Origin: Bacillota bacterium
Lineage (GTDB): Bacteria; Bacillota; Bacilli; Paenibacillales; NBRC-103111
Reading direction: 5' to 3'
Assembly (NCBI GenBank): GCA_023388055.1
Contig: JAEWGW010000011.1
Span: forward strand, 310,001 to 374,000
DNA length: 64,000 nt
The position numbers and the translations under genes were made by a program. The notes below the pieces were generated by a model. The model saw nothing but the letters and a program-made list of their open reading frames with translations, did no database searches and had not been told where the DNA came from. Shown here one piece after another: positions 18,022 through 26,369 of the stretch; the first letter of the stretch is position 1, and each line of letters opens with the position of its first letter.

Positions 18022-19480
18022 AGCGCAGATCGGAATGGTCATGAACCTGGACAAGTGCATTGGCTGCCATACCTGCTCCGTTACCTGCAAGAACACCTGG
18101 ACCAACCGTAAGGGCGCCGAATACATGTGGTTCAATAATGTGGAGACGAAGCCAGGCATCGGGTATCCCAAGCAGTGGGAGAACCAGGAGAAATACAAGG
18201 GCGGTTGGGTGCTGAAAAAAGGAAAGCTGGAGCTGCGCTCCGGCAGCCGTGCCAATCGGCTGAAGAATATTTTCTTCAACCCCGACCAGCCCATGATTGA
18301 TGACTACTATGAGCCCTGGGATTACGATTACGAGAAGCTGCAGCAGAGTCCGGAGCGCAAGCACCAGCCGGTGGCCCGTCCGAAATCCCAGATTACCGGT
18401 GAATATATGAACCTGGAGTGGGGTCCCAACTGGGAGGATGATCTGGCAGGAGTGCATGAATCCGGCTACCGCGACCCCAATATGGCGGGCATCGAGGAAT
18501 CGGTCCGTATGGAGTTCGAGCAGGTGTTTATGATGTATCTGCCGAGAATTTGCGAGCACTGCATTAATCCTCCCTGCGTCTCCAGTTGTCCCTCCGGCGC
18601 GATGTATAAGCGGGAGGAGGACGGAATTGTCCTGGTGGACCAGAATGCATGCCGGTCATGGCGGTTCTGCGTCTCCAGCTGTCCGTACAAGAAGGTGTAC
18701 TTCAACTGGCAGACCAACAAGGCGGAGAAGTGTACCCTGTGCTTCCCCCGAATCGAACAGGGATTGCCCACCATTTGCTCGGAAACCTGCGTCGGGCGTA
18801 TCCGCTATCTTGGCGTTATGTTCTATGATGCGGACCGGGTAGAGGCAGCGGCCTCCGTGACCGATGAGCAGGATCTTTATGAGTCGCAGCTGGATATTTT
18901 CCTCGATCCCAGTGATCCTGAGGTGATTGCTGCAGCACGCGCCGCTAATATTCCCGAGGACTGGATCGAATACGCCCAACGCTCCCCCATTTACAAAATG
19001 GCGGTAGATTGGAAAATCGCCTTGCCGCTTCATCCGGAGTACCGGACGCTGCCCATGGTCTGGTATGTCCCGCCGTTAAGCCCCATTACCAATATGGTGG
19101 AGGGCAAGGGGGCAACCGCGTCGCCGGAGGATATTTTCCCCGCCATTGATGATATGCGGATTCCGGTGCAATACCTGGCTAACCTGCTTTCGGCCGGGAA
19201 TACGGAGGTCATTACTCATGTGCTGAAAAAGATGGCCGTCATGCGCTCCCATATGCGTTCCCTGAACCTGAAGAAGGCGCCTGATCTTGCGTTACTGGAG
19301 CAATTCGGGATGTCAGCCAAGGATATGGAGGAGATGTATCGCCTCCTGGCCATTGCCAAGTATGAGGACCGGTTCGTTATTCCGGCAGCGCACCGTGAGG
19401 AGTTTGCGGATCTGTATTCGGAGCAGGGAGCTTGCGGCTTTACCAATATGATGGGCGGCCCGGGACCCTGCGGGGGTTAA
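18011..19480 (+). CDS. narH: Respiratory nitrate reductase beta subunit NarH
   Basis: A 489-residue iron-sulfur subunit carrying electrons from NarI to NarG. Four cysteine groups are visible: CIGCHTCSVTC at the start, CEHCINPPCVSSCP near residue 180, CRSWRFCVSSCPYKK near 210, and CTLCFPR with CSETCVG near 240-260. The tryptophan in CRSW replaces a cysteine, as in the [3Fe-4S] centre of known NarH. The start is TTG at 18011 with GAGGAGGTG seven bases upstream, inside the end of narG. Confidence 0.98.
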   Translation: MRIKAQIGMVMNLDKCIGCHTCSVTCKNTWTNRKGAEYMWFNNVETKPGIGYPKQWENQEKYKGGWVLKKGKLELRSGSRANRLKNIFFNPDQPMIDDYYEPWDYDYEKLQQSPERKHQPVARPKSQITGEYMNLEWGPNWEDDLAGVHESGYRDPNMAGIEESVRMEFEQVFMMYLPRICEHCINPPCVSSCPSGAMYKREEDGIVLVDQNACRSWRFCVSSCPYKKVYFNWQTNKAEKCTLCFPRIEQGLPTICSETCVGRIRYLGVMFYDADRVEAAASVTDEQDLYESQLDIFLDPSDPEVIAAARAANIPEDWIEYAQRSPIYKMAVDWKIALPLHPEYRTLPMVWYVPPLSPITNMVEGKGATASPEDIFPAIDDMRIPVQYLANLLSAGNTEVITHVLKKMAVMRSHMRSLNLKKAPDLALLEQFGMSAKDMEEMYRLLAIAKYEDRFVIPAAHREEFADLYSEQGACGFTNMMGGPGPCGG

Positions 19481-19512
19481 GCTTGTTATTCATCGGATGG
19501 GAGTGATGAGGA

Positions 19513-20172
19513 ATGAAGATATTGACACAGCGTTCCAACTGGATGCTATTCTCGCAGCTCCTGCAATACCCGGATGCGGATTGGCAGGACACGTCGGATG
19601 AGTTGTACGTGAATTGGTGTCATTTCATTGAACGCGAGGAAGAGGCCGAGACTGCCGGGCCGCTTCAGGAGTTAGCCGGCCGATGTCTGGCCGGATTGAC
19701 GGGAATGGATGCGGAAGCAATTCGGGCGGGATATGTGAAAACCTTTGATTTTGGCAAAAAGTCCAACTTGTACTTGACCTACGGACAGCTAGGCGATGAC
19801 CGGGAACGCGGTCCGGTGCTGCTCCAGCTGAAGCAGGTTTTTGAGCAGGAGGAGATTATCCTGGCCACAGATGAATTGCCGGATTATCTCCCGCTAGTGC
19901 TGGAATATGCGGCGGTTGCCGGGGAAGACCGGGGACTGCGCCTGCTGGTTTCCTTCCGGAAAGCCATGGTGACCATTCAAGAGGCGCTTCACCGCTCCGG
20001 CAGCCCGTACCGGCATGTGCTGGATGCGATTCTGTGGATCATCGATGCATCCGGCATCACAGAGGGGTCTTTCGATATGACGGGAGCTGGTGGCACGGGA
20101 AGCACACCGCCAGCACTGGGCTGCGGACCCATGTGGGCGGCTGCAGGGTATGGCGCAGGGAGGAATGTCTAA
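19513..20172 (+). CDS. narJ: Nitrate reductase assembly chaperone NarJ
   Basis: A 219-residue cytoplasmic protein of the TorD/NarJ family, helical, with the recognisable segments LLQYPDADWQ near the N-terminus and YVKTFDFGKKSNLYLTYG near residue 75. It assists cofactor insertion into NarG and docking of NarGH on NarI. It is longer than the conserved core: the last ~40 residues are Gly/Ala/Pro-rich and probably disordered. Its stop overlaps the narI start (TAATG). Confidence 0.95.
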   Translation: MKILTQRSNWMLFSQLLQYPDADWQDTSDELYVNWCHFIEREEEAETAGPLQELAGRCLAGLTGMDAEAIRAGYVKTFDFGKKSNLYLTYGQLGDDRERGPVLLQLKQVFEQEEIILATDELPDYLPLVLEYAAVAGEDRGLRLLVSFRKAMVTIQEALHRSGSPYRHVLDAILWIIDASGITEGSFDMTGAGGTGSTPPALGCGPMWAAAGYGAGRNV

Positions 20173-20852
20173 TGTCGTGGGGAAGCCAGTTTCTGTGGGT
20201 GATTTATCCCTATTTGATCCTCGTCATTTTCCTTGTGGGGCTTTATTACCGGTACCAGACCGACCAGTTCGGATGGACGGCGAAATCCAGCGAGCTGCTG
20301 GAGAAGAAGAAGCTGCGGTGGGGAAGCAACCTGTTTCATGTGGGAATTATGCTCGTCTTCTTCGGTCATGTGGGCGGGATTCTGATCCCCAAGCAGTGGC
20401 TTGAAGCGCTTGGTGTTTCGGATCATCTGTACCATACCATGGCGCTTTATATTGGTTCCATCGCGGGATTATTAACCTTAATCGGTTGTATCATTCTGGT
20501 GATCCGCCGTTTCTCGGATGCCCGGATCCGGAGAACCAGCAGCTTCGGGGATATGCTGTCCATCATCCTGCTGACGCTGATCGTGGTAGTCGGTATGGCT
20601 GCGACGTTGTTCAATATGGCCGGGCACTCCGATTTCGATTACCGGGAGACCATCGGACCGTGGATGCGCGGGGTTCTCCGGTTTATGCCGGACTACACCC
20701 TCATGAATACAGTGCCTGCTATATTTAAAGTGCATATTATTCTGGGTCTGGCCTTGTTCGCCGTCTTTCCTTTCACAAGGCTGGTGCACATGTTGAGTAT
20801 ACCCATCAAATATCTTACGAGAAGCTATGTGGTGTACCGGAAACGCAGATAA
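20172..20852 (+). CDS. narI: Respiratory nitrate reductase gamma subunit NarI (cytochrome b)
   Basis: A 226-residue membrane subunit with five predicted helices. Histidines that fit heme b ligation lie in LFHVGIMLVFFGHVGG (second helix) and in KVHIILGLALFAV and RLVHMLS (last helix). It oxidises menaquinol and passes electrons to NarH. ATG 20172 overlaps the narJ stop and matches the family N-terminus, SQFLWVIYPY. It is the last structural gene of narGHJI; moaE follows 44 bases later and may be cotranscribed. Confidence 0.97.
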   Translation: MSWGSQFLWVIYPYLILVIFLVGLYYRYQTDQFGWTAKSSELLEKKKLRWGSNLFHVGIMLVFFGHVGGILIPKQWLEALGVSDHLYHTMALYIGSIAGLLTLIGCIILVIRRFSDARIRRTSSFGDMLSIILLTLIVVVGMAATLFNMAGHSDFDYRETIGPWMRGVLRFMPDYTLMNTVPAIFKVHIILGLALFAVFPFTRLVHMLSIPIKYLTRSYVVYRKRR

Positions 20853-20896
20853 TCCTGTGTGAAAATAAGGGAACGTATGGAGGCAGGAGTTTGCCT

Positions 20897-21388
20897 ATGA
20901 CTAACCCGCTGTTTGAGATTACGGATCAGCCGATTGATCCGGAGGAGCTTACGAACAAGGTGAGCCGCAGGGAGGCCGGGGCCATTACGTTATTTCTCGG
21001 CACCGTGCGCGAATTGACCTTTGGCAAAAAGACCTTATACTTGGAATATGAGGCTTACCCGGCCATGGCTGTTGCACAGCTGGAGCGGATCGGGCAGGAG
21101 GTGCGTGAGCGCTGGACGGATACCGTCGTTGCGGTGACGCACCGCATTGGCCGGCTGGAGATATCGGATATCGCTGTGGTGATCGCCGTTTCCTCCCCCC
21201 ACCGCAAGGCGGCATATGAAGCCAACGAATATGTGATTGAACGGATCAAGCAGATTGTGCCCATCTGGAAAAAGGAGCATGGCGAGGACGGCTCCGAGTG
21301 GATCGGAGACCAGTTGAACCGGCAGGCCTATCCGGAAGGGCGGCCATTGCTTGCGGATATGGCGGAGAGAGTCAATGAGTCTGTCTGA
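20897..21388 (+). CDS. moaE: Molybdopterin synthase catalytic subunit MoaE
   Basis: A 163-residue enzyme that with MoaD converts precursor Z (cyclic pyranopterin) to molybdopterin. Conserved pieces are GAITLFLGTVRE, LEYEAYPAMA, VTHRIGRLEISDIAVVIAV, HRKAAYEANEYVIERIK and the lysine-rich active-site element PIWKKE. The ATG at 20897 is preferred over a TTG at 20891 because a CAGGAG site is seven bases upstream. No moaD gene is found in the window, so the sulfur-carrier partner must be elsewhere. The last 17 bases form one end of the fold-back repeat before moaA. Confidence 0.95.
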   Translation: MTNPLFEITDQPIDPEELTNKVSRREAGAITLFLGTVRELTFGKKTLYLEYEAYPAMAVAQLERIGQEVRERWTDTVVAVTHRIGRLEISDIAVVIAVSSPHRKAAYEANEYVIERIKQIVPIWKKEHGEDGSEWIGDQLNRQAYPEGRPLLADMAERVNESV

Positions 21389-21599
21389 GGGAGTGATTGG
21401 TGAATCCATATTCATAGGACACATTCACTACCGGGATAGGCTTGGCTTGGAAGCTCAAACACGTTTTGTCGGCCTTGATTGAATTGGATGTTAAGGTGTC
21501 AAAGCCGCCAAAAAACTCGCCCTCAAGCCAACCTATCCCTCCCGTTTATGTTAATGAATATGGATTCACCATTTTGCTTTGGTCAGACAGACTCATTGA
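21372..21599. repeat. 228-bp imperfect fold-back (inverted) repeat between moaE and moaA
   Basis: The outer ends are a perfect 17-bp inverted pair (21372-21388 with 21583-21599), and an inner perfect 18-bp pair follows (21398-21415 with 21554-21571). Further weaker pairs around GGGATAGG / CCTATCCC and the central GGCCTTGA / TCAAAGCC extend the symmetry to the middle. The left arm contains the last 17 bases of moaE. It could be two diverged inverted copies of a ~100-bp sequence or a foldback mobile element. As RNA it would form a long hairpin just before moaA. The short frame inside it (21442-21627) has no support as a gene. Confidence 0.7.
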
Positions 21600-21623
21600 T
21601 AACTACCGAGAGGGGGCAAAAGG

Positions 21624-22634
21624 ATGAAGATTCCCCGCTTAATCGATCCCTTTGGACGGGAGCATAATTATTTGCGGATATCGGTGACAGACCGGTGTAA
21701 CCTGCGCTGCGTATACTGCATGCCTGAAGAAGGGATGGAGTTCGAGCCGGCGGAGAATATCCTGACCTTCGACGAGATTGCCCAGGTGGTGCGTGTCAGC
21801 GCAGGGATGGGAGTCCGCAAAATCCGCTTAACCGGCGGCGAACCTCTGGTACGGAAAAACCTGGAGCAGCTGGTGGCCATGATTGCTGCTGTTCCCGGGA
21901 TTGAGGATATTTCTATGACCACCAATGGGATGTTCCTGGCACCCAAGGCACAGCTGTTGAAGGATGCCGGGCTTACCCGCGTGAATATCAGCTTGGACTC
22001 CCTGAGACCGGACCGGTTCAAGCAAATTACGCGTGGCGGAGACCTGAAGAAGGTACTGGCTGGCATTGATGCATGTGCTGTGGCGGGCTTAATTCCTATC
22101 AAGCTGAACGTGGTGCTGATGAAGGGGCAAAACGAGGATGAAATCGCGGATTTTATCCGGTTGACCCGGGATCGTGAGCTCCATGTGCGGTTTATCGAAT
22201 ACATGCCCATTGGCCATAACGATGCGGGATGGAAAAGCTTGTATCAGCCGCTGTCGCGGGTGATGGAGGTTTGTTCGGAGCAGGGGTGGGAGATTAGCCC
22301 GGCAGATGCTGCGCTCGGAGCGGGACCTTCAGAGAATTTCCGGATCGATGGTGCGCGGGGAAGCTTCGGGCTGATCCACCCGGTCAGTGATCACTTCTGC
22401 AAAACCTGCAACCGGTTAAGGCTGACGGCGGACGGATATATCAAGCCCTGCCTGGCCTGGACAGAGCAATTCCAGATCCGCCGTGTGGTCGGAAATGATG
22501 AGGCGATGAGACGGATGCTGCTGGAGGCGCTGGGCACAAAGCCTGAAAAGCATGAAATGTCCCATTTCTTGCAGGCCGACGCATCGGTATCCCACACGCC
22601 TACTGCCCGGAGAATGTCGCAAATCGGGGGATAG
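21624..22634 (+). CDS. moaA: GTP 3',8-cyclase MoaA (radical SAM)
   Basis: A 336-residue radical-SAM enzyme starting molybdopterin synthesis from GTP. The N-terminal cluster motif CNLRCVYCMPE (CxxxCxxC) lies near residue 25, followed by LTGGEPLVRK. The C-terminal second cluster is CKTCNRLRLTADGYIKPCL, and the protein ends in Gly-Gly as MoaA does. ATG 21624 follows GAGGGGG. It sits directly after the fold-back repeat, so its expression could be affected by that structure. moaB, moaC and moaD are not in the window. Confidence 0.96.
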   Translation: MKIPRLIDPFGREHNYLRISVTDRCNLRCVYCMPEEGMEFEPAENILTFDEIAQVVRVSAGMGVRKIRLTGGEPLVRKNLEQLVAMIAAVPGIEDISMTTNGMFLAPKAQLLKDAGLTRVNISLDSLRPDRFKQITRGGDLKKVLAGIDACAVAGLIPIKLNVVLMKGQNEDEIADFIRLTRDRELHVRFIEYMPIGHNDAGWKSLYQPLSRVMEVCSEQGWEISPADAALGAGPSENFRIDGARGSFGLIHPVSDHFCKTCNRLRLTADGYIKPCLAWTEQFQIRRVVGNDEAMRRMLLEALGTKPEKHEMSHFLQADASVSHTPTARRMSQIGG

Positions 22635-22637
22635 TCG

Positions 22638-23390
22638 ATGGAGGAGGAGGTTAAGAGATTGGATTCCAAAAATAAAGGCATGGTGATTCCCCACGAGCAC
22701 GGGGGTTGGGCGATGATCAGTGTGCCGTTTCTGTTCGGCATGATGGCAGGAACGCCCCAGTGGAGCCACTGGTTGTTGTTTATAGCATGGCTGTTCTTTT
22801 ATTTGGCGTCGTATCCATTCTTGCAGGCATTGAAAAGAAGCAAACAGCGTGCTCATCTGCTGAAATGGTCGGCAATCTACGGGGTCATTGCCCTGGCTGC
22901 GGCGCTGGTTCCGCTTACCCATAGGCCATCTTTATTCTATTTCGGCATTCCCTTTGTGCTGTTGTTGATCGTAAACATCTGGCATGTGAAGCAGAAATCC
23001 GAGCGGGCCATTATAAATGACTTATGCGCGATCTTGATCTTTTCCTTGGGAGGGGCCGCGGCATACTTGTTCGGAGGCGGCGGTTGGGATTGGACCATGC
23101 TGGCGGTGACGGTGTTTAATTTCATCTATTTCCTGGGGACTGCTTTTTTTGTGAAAACCATTTTCCGTGAACGGGGTAACCCGAAGTGGAAGACCGCGTC
23201 AAACCTTTACCACGTGTTGATTTTGGTTGTGCCATGGGTCCTTGGGTATCCATGGATGGTGCTGCCGTTCGTCTTCCCATTGATTCGCACCTTTCTATTC
23301 GCGGGCAAACAAATGCGTCCCATGAAGGCCGGGATTCTGGAAATAGTGGGCTCTGTGCAGTTTATTGTTGTGTCGTGGGTTGTGTTTTGA
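22638..23390 (+). CDS. ywiC: YwiC-like integral membrane protein
   Basis: A 250-residue protein with about seven to eight hydrophobic helices and the family's N-terminal motif PHEHGGWAM. YwiC-like proteins lie beside narK, fnr and narGHJI in Bacillus, and here the gene follows moaA by three bases. Its biochemical role is not established; the linkage suggests a part in nitrate respiration or nitrite handling. A TTG at 22659 with GAGGAGG eight bases upstream is at least as good a start as the ATG at 22638, which would make 243 residues. Confidence 0.85.
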   Translation: MEEEVKRLDSKNKGMVIPHEHGGWAMISVPFLFGMMAGTPQWSHWLLFIAWLFFYLASYPFLQALKRSKQRAHLLKWSAIYGVIALAAALVPLTHRPSLFYFGIPFVLLLIVNIWHVKQKSERAIINDLCAILIFSLGGAAAYLFGGGGWDWTMLAVTVFNFIYFLGTAFFVKTIFRERGNPKWKTASNLYHVLILVVPWVLGYPWMVLPFVFPLIRTFLFAGKQMRPMKAGILEIVGSVQFIVVSWVVF

Positions 23391-23406
23391 TAGGGGGTAA
23401 TACAGG

Positions 23407-23436
23407 TTGATTTCCTCCCTTATCATTTCCTTATAA
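23407..23436 (+). promoter_or_regulatory. Possible promoter of the lantibiotic-protection ABC operon
   Basis: TTGATT (23407-23412) and TTATAA (23431-23436) are separated by 18 bases and lie about 43 bases before the ATPase start. The match is moderate. The pyrimidine-rich tracts around it could hold sites for the operon's own response regulator, but no clear repeat is visible. Confidence 0.35.
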
Positions 23437-23478
23437 CTCTCCTTTACACTGGTCTATGTGGAAAGGGGAGTTTCTTAT

Positions 23479-24204
23479 ATGTCGGATATCATTTTGCAAA
23501 CTGAAAACCTCTGTAAAAGCTTCAAAAAACAACTGGCGGTGGACCATGTTTCGTTGTCCGTGCCCCGGAACTCCATCTATGGGCTGCTTGGGCCCAACGG
23601 GGCGGGGAAGTCGACGACGCTGAAGATGATGGCGGGTATGCTGCGGCCGGATTCGGGACGAATTTTGTTCCAGGGTCATGAATGGGTTCGGAAGGACCTG
23701 AGGGAGATTGGTGTTCTGATTGAATCCCCCCCGCTGTATGAGAACCTGACCGCCCGGGAGAATCTGAAGGTGCGAACGCTGACGCTTGGGCTGCCGGATT
23801 CGCTGATCGCGGAGACGCTGGAGATTGTGGATCTGACGCATACGGGGAAGAAACGTGCCGGGCAGTTCTCTATGGGCATGAAGCAGCGGCTGGGTATTGC
23901 GATTGCGCTCTTGAACAAGCCGAAGCTGCTCATTCTCGATGAGCCGACCAATGGGCTCGACCCGATCGGGATTCAAGAGCTGCGGGAGCTGATCCGTTCT
24001 TTCCCCCGGCAAGGGATTACTGTCATACTATCCAGTCACATTCTATCCGAGGTGGAGCAGGTGGCTGATCAGATCGGAATTATCGCCGGTGGCCGACTGG
24101 GTTACCAAGGCGCTGCACCGCATGGAGCAGAGCTGGAAGCTCTGTTCATGCAAGTGGCTGCTGTCAACCGAAGGGAGGGTGAAGCCGGTGCTTCCACTCA
24201 TTAG
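23479..24204 (+). CDS. Lantibiotic-protection-type ABC transporter ATP-binding protein
   Basis: A 241-residue ATPase with Walker A LLGPNGAGKSTTLKMM, signature QFSMGMKQRLGIAIALL, Walker B LLILDEPTNGLDP and H-loop ILSSHILSEV. The variant signature FSMGMKQR and the E-loop form LIESPPLYENLTA place it with LanF/BcrA/CprA ATPases, which expel lantibiotics or bacitracin-like peptides from the membrane. ATG 23479 follows AAGGGGAG by eight bases. It is first in a set of ATPase, two permeases, response regulator and kinase. Confidence 0.9.
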   Translation: MSDIILQTENLCKSFKKQLAVDHVSLSVPRNSIYGLLGPNGAGKSTTLKMMAGMLRPDSGRILFQGHEWVRKDLREIGVLIESPPLYENLTARENLKVRTLTLGLPDSLIAETLEIVDLTHTGKKRAGQFSMGMKQRLGIAIALLNKPKLLILDEPTNGLDPIGIQELRELIRSFPRQGITVILSSHILSEVEQVADQIGIIAGGRLGYQGAAPHGAELEALFMQVAAVNRREGEAGASTH

Positions 24205-24916
24205 CGCGGAGCGTCTGAAATGGCGGCGCACCTTTATCCCTCGACTGGTCTGGATTGCACCGCTGTTTACATTGATGCTGTTCTACCTTCTGATGGGTGG
24301 GCAGTATTTTCAGAGCGGAGCGTTTAACGGATGGTACACCTTGACGCTGCCAGGCGCATTGACCCTGGTCTGCTCGCTTGCCATACAGAAGGAGGCGAAG
24401 ATGAAATACCGCGCCTTGTTGGCGCTGCCTCTAAAGCCGGACACGCTCTGGTCCGCCAAAGTCGCAGCCATCGCCGGTTGGCTTCTGCTTAGCACGCTGC
24501 TGTTCTTCATCGGCGTCTCCTTAGGGGGCTGGTTGTTTGGCCTTGCAATTCCGCTCACGGGTAGTGCAATTGCCAATCTGCTAATCTTCGTAACGTTTCT
24601 GTGGCAAATTCCACTGTGTCTGCTCCTGACCTCACGCCTCGGACTGTTTGCCGCTGTGCTGCTGCATATCGCCCTGACTGTCATTGGTGTGGTTACCTTT
24701 AACATCGGAGGGCTATGGAATGTCATGCCGTATACCATTACTCCGCGGCTGATGTGCCCGGTGCTCCATATTATGCCCAACGGGCTCCCGGTTCCGGAGG
24801 GCAGCCCGCTGAGAAACACGGACACGATTCTGTTGGATGTACTGCTTTCGCTTGGCTGGTTCGGAATACTGTTTTTCCTGACAGGGCGGGGCTTCCGCAA
24901 GCAGGAGGCCAGGTAA
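24188..24916 (+). CDS. Lantibiotic-protection ABC transporter permease (LanE/MutE type)
   Basis: A 242-residue membrane protein with six hydrophobic helices. The cytoplasmic N-terminal segment SAERLKWRRTFIPRL is typical of this permease family. The GTG at 24188 is chosen for AAGGGAGGG eight bases upstream; it overlaps the ATPase gene by 17 bases, so translation is probably coupled. It should pair with the next gene product to form the membrane part of the transporter. No lantibiotic structural gene is nearby. Confidence 0.85.
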   Translation: MLPLISAERLKWRRTFIPRLVWIAPLFTLMLFYLLMGGQYFQSGAFNGWYTLTLPGALTLVCSLAIQKEAKMKYRALLALPLKPDTLWSAKVAAIAGWLLLSTLLFFIGVSLGGWLFGLAIPLTGSAIANLLIFVTFLWQIPLCLLLTSRLGLFAAVLLHIALTVIGVVTFNIGGLWNVMPYTITPRLMCPVLHIMPNGLPVPEGSPLRNTDTILLDVLLSLGWFGILFFLTGRGFRKQEAR

Positions 24917-24917
24917 C

Positions 24918-25676
24918 ATGGTATCATTATATGGACTCTTGAGGGCTGAGCTGCTCAAAACCCGGCGCACGCCGTTTTTGCTCCTTCATTTGTTGGCCCC
25001 ACTAATCGCGGTGGCTGCATTCCTGGCATACTACTCTTACTCCCCCTGGAATACGGCCGACAAAGTGCAGGCGTATCTCCAGGTGCTGGGCTGCGCTTTT
25101 CCTACCTTAATTGCCTTGATCTGTTCAATGACGGCGGAGCAGGAGGCGTTGGCCGGGCATTTTCAGGGGCTGTTGGGACTCCCCACCTATCGGATCAAGG
25201 TATATTGGAGCAAGCTGCTGATGCTGCTGATCTACAGCCTTGGCGCCGTCCTGCTGGCTGTTATCCTGTTCGGGCTCGGGCTCCGTGAGGTGCTGGGGGA
25301 GAAAAGCTTGGGAATGGCTTTTTATTGGAGCAGTGCAGGTATTCTGTTAGGAAGCAGCCTGTTTCTTTATATGTTGTTTTGCTACATTAGCCTTCGGTTT
25401 GGCCGGGGACCATCCATCGGGATTGGCATTGTGGGAAGTCTGATGGCTGCTCTGCTGCTTACTGGCTTGGGGGACGGGCTTTGGCCATATGTGCCTTTTG
25501 CCTGGGGAGCCCATATGGTGTCGATTTGGACTGTCCATGCTGCCAGCACCCGGCTTACTCTTGCCGGAACAGAGGCTGATATAGGGATTCTAGTGTGTTG
25601 CCTTGCAACGGCAGTGGCTGCCGTTCTGTCCTTCCTCTGGTTCCAGCGCTGGGAGGGGCGATCTGCTGATGACTAA
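24918..25676 (+). CDS. Lantibiotic-protection ABC transporter permease (LanG/MutG type)
   Basis: A 252-residue protein with six hydrophobic helices and the N-terminal pattern LLRAELLKTRRTPFLLLH shared by the second permease of LanFEG sets. It starts one base after the previous stop. With 23479-24204 and 24188-24916 it forms a complete self-protection or resistance transporter. The following response regulator and kinase probably induce it in response to a peptide, like CprABC-CprRK of clostridia. Confidence 0.85.
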   Translation: MVSLYGLLRAELLKTRRTPFLLLHLLAPLIAVAAFLAYYSYSPWNTADKVQAYLQVLGCAFPTLIALICSMTAEQEALAGHFQGLLGLPTYRIKVYWSKLLMLLIYSLGAVLLAVILFGLGLREVLGEKSLGMAFYWSSAGILLGSSLFLYMLFCYISLRFGRGPSIGIGIVGSLMAALLLTGLGDGLWPYVPFAWGAHMVSIWTVHAASTRLTLAGTEADIGILVCCLATAVAAVLSFLWFQRWEGRSADD

Positions 25677-25706
25677 ATTGACAACTTGGAAACTGAGGGA
25701 GTGCAT

Positions 25707-26369
25707 ATGGCCAATATACTCGCCGTCGACGACGAACCCGCCATTCTTGCGCTTATCAAAAGCGCTCTGACCGCGGATCATCATCTGGTCACGACGATCC
25801 CCGATTCGGCTCAGGTACGCCAGATGGATCTGGGTTCTTATGACTTGATTCTCCTCGATGTGATGATGCCGGGTATCGACGGGTTTACACTCTGCCGGGA
25901 AATCCGCACAGCGGTGGATTGCCCGATTCTTTTTTTGACGGCCAAAACGCTGGAAAGTGATCTGATGTACGGCCTTGGACTGGGCGCAGATGATTATATA
26001 TTGAAGCCCTTCGGGATTGGCGCGCTGCGGGCGCGGATTAACGCCCATCTCAGAAGGGAGACCCGGGAGCGGCGGAATGTGCTGTATCTGGAGCATGTCC
26101 ATTTCAATCTCTCCGGCAAGGAGCTGCTTGCTCATGGCCACAAGCTTCCGCTGACCAAGAGTGAATATGAAATTTGCGAGTTTCTCGCACGGAGCCGTGG
26201 GCAGGTATTTTCGAAGGAGCATATTTATGAGGCGGTTTTCGGGTTTGACGGGGAGGGCGACAGCAGCGCCATTACAGAGCATATCAAGAACATTCGTGCC
26301 AAGCTGAGCAAAGCAGGCATCGAAGCCATTGAGACGGTCTGGGGGATTGGTTACAAATGGAGGCAATAG
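25707..26369 (+). CDS. OmpR-family response regulator of the lantibiotic-type ABC operon
   Basis: A 220-residue regulator. The receiver has VDDEPAI, the phosphoacceptor in DLILLDVMMPGIDGF and Lys in DYILKPFGIG. The winged helix has LTKSEYEICEFLARSRGQV and ends VWGIGYKWR. ATG 25707 follows GAGGGA by six bases; an in-frame ATG 21 bases upstream lacks a site. It is coupled to the kinase by a 13-base overlap and probably controls the upstream ABC genes. Confidence 0.92.
   Translation: MANILAVDDEPAILALIKSALTADHHLVTTIPDSAQVRQMDLGSYDLILLDVMMPGIDGFTLCREIRTAVDCPILFLTAKTLESDLMYGLGLGADDYILKPFGIGALRARINAHLRRETRERRNVLYLEHVHFNLSGKELLAHGHKLPLTKSEYEICEFLARSRGQVFSKEHIYEAVFGFDGEGDSSAITEHIKNIRAKLSKAGIEAIETVWGIGYKWRQ

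Noticed and set aside
21389..21623. Molybdenum cofactor riboswitch before moaA
   Set aside because: The region folds as one long inverted repeat, and I could not recognise the conserved features of the Moco RNA motif; a covariance search would be needed to reopen the idea.
21442..21627. 61-codon open frame between moaE and moaA, considered as MoaD
   Set aside because: It lies wholly inside the fold-back repeat, lacks a MoaD-like ubiquitin pattern and a C-terminal Gly-Gly, and has no ribosome binding site.
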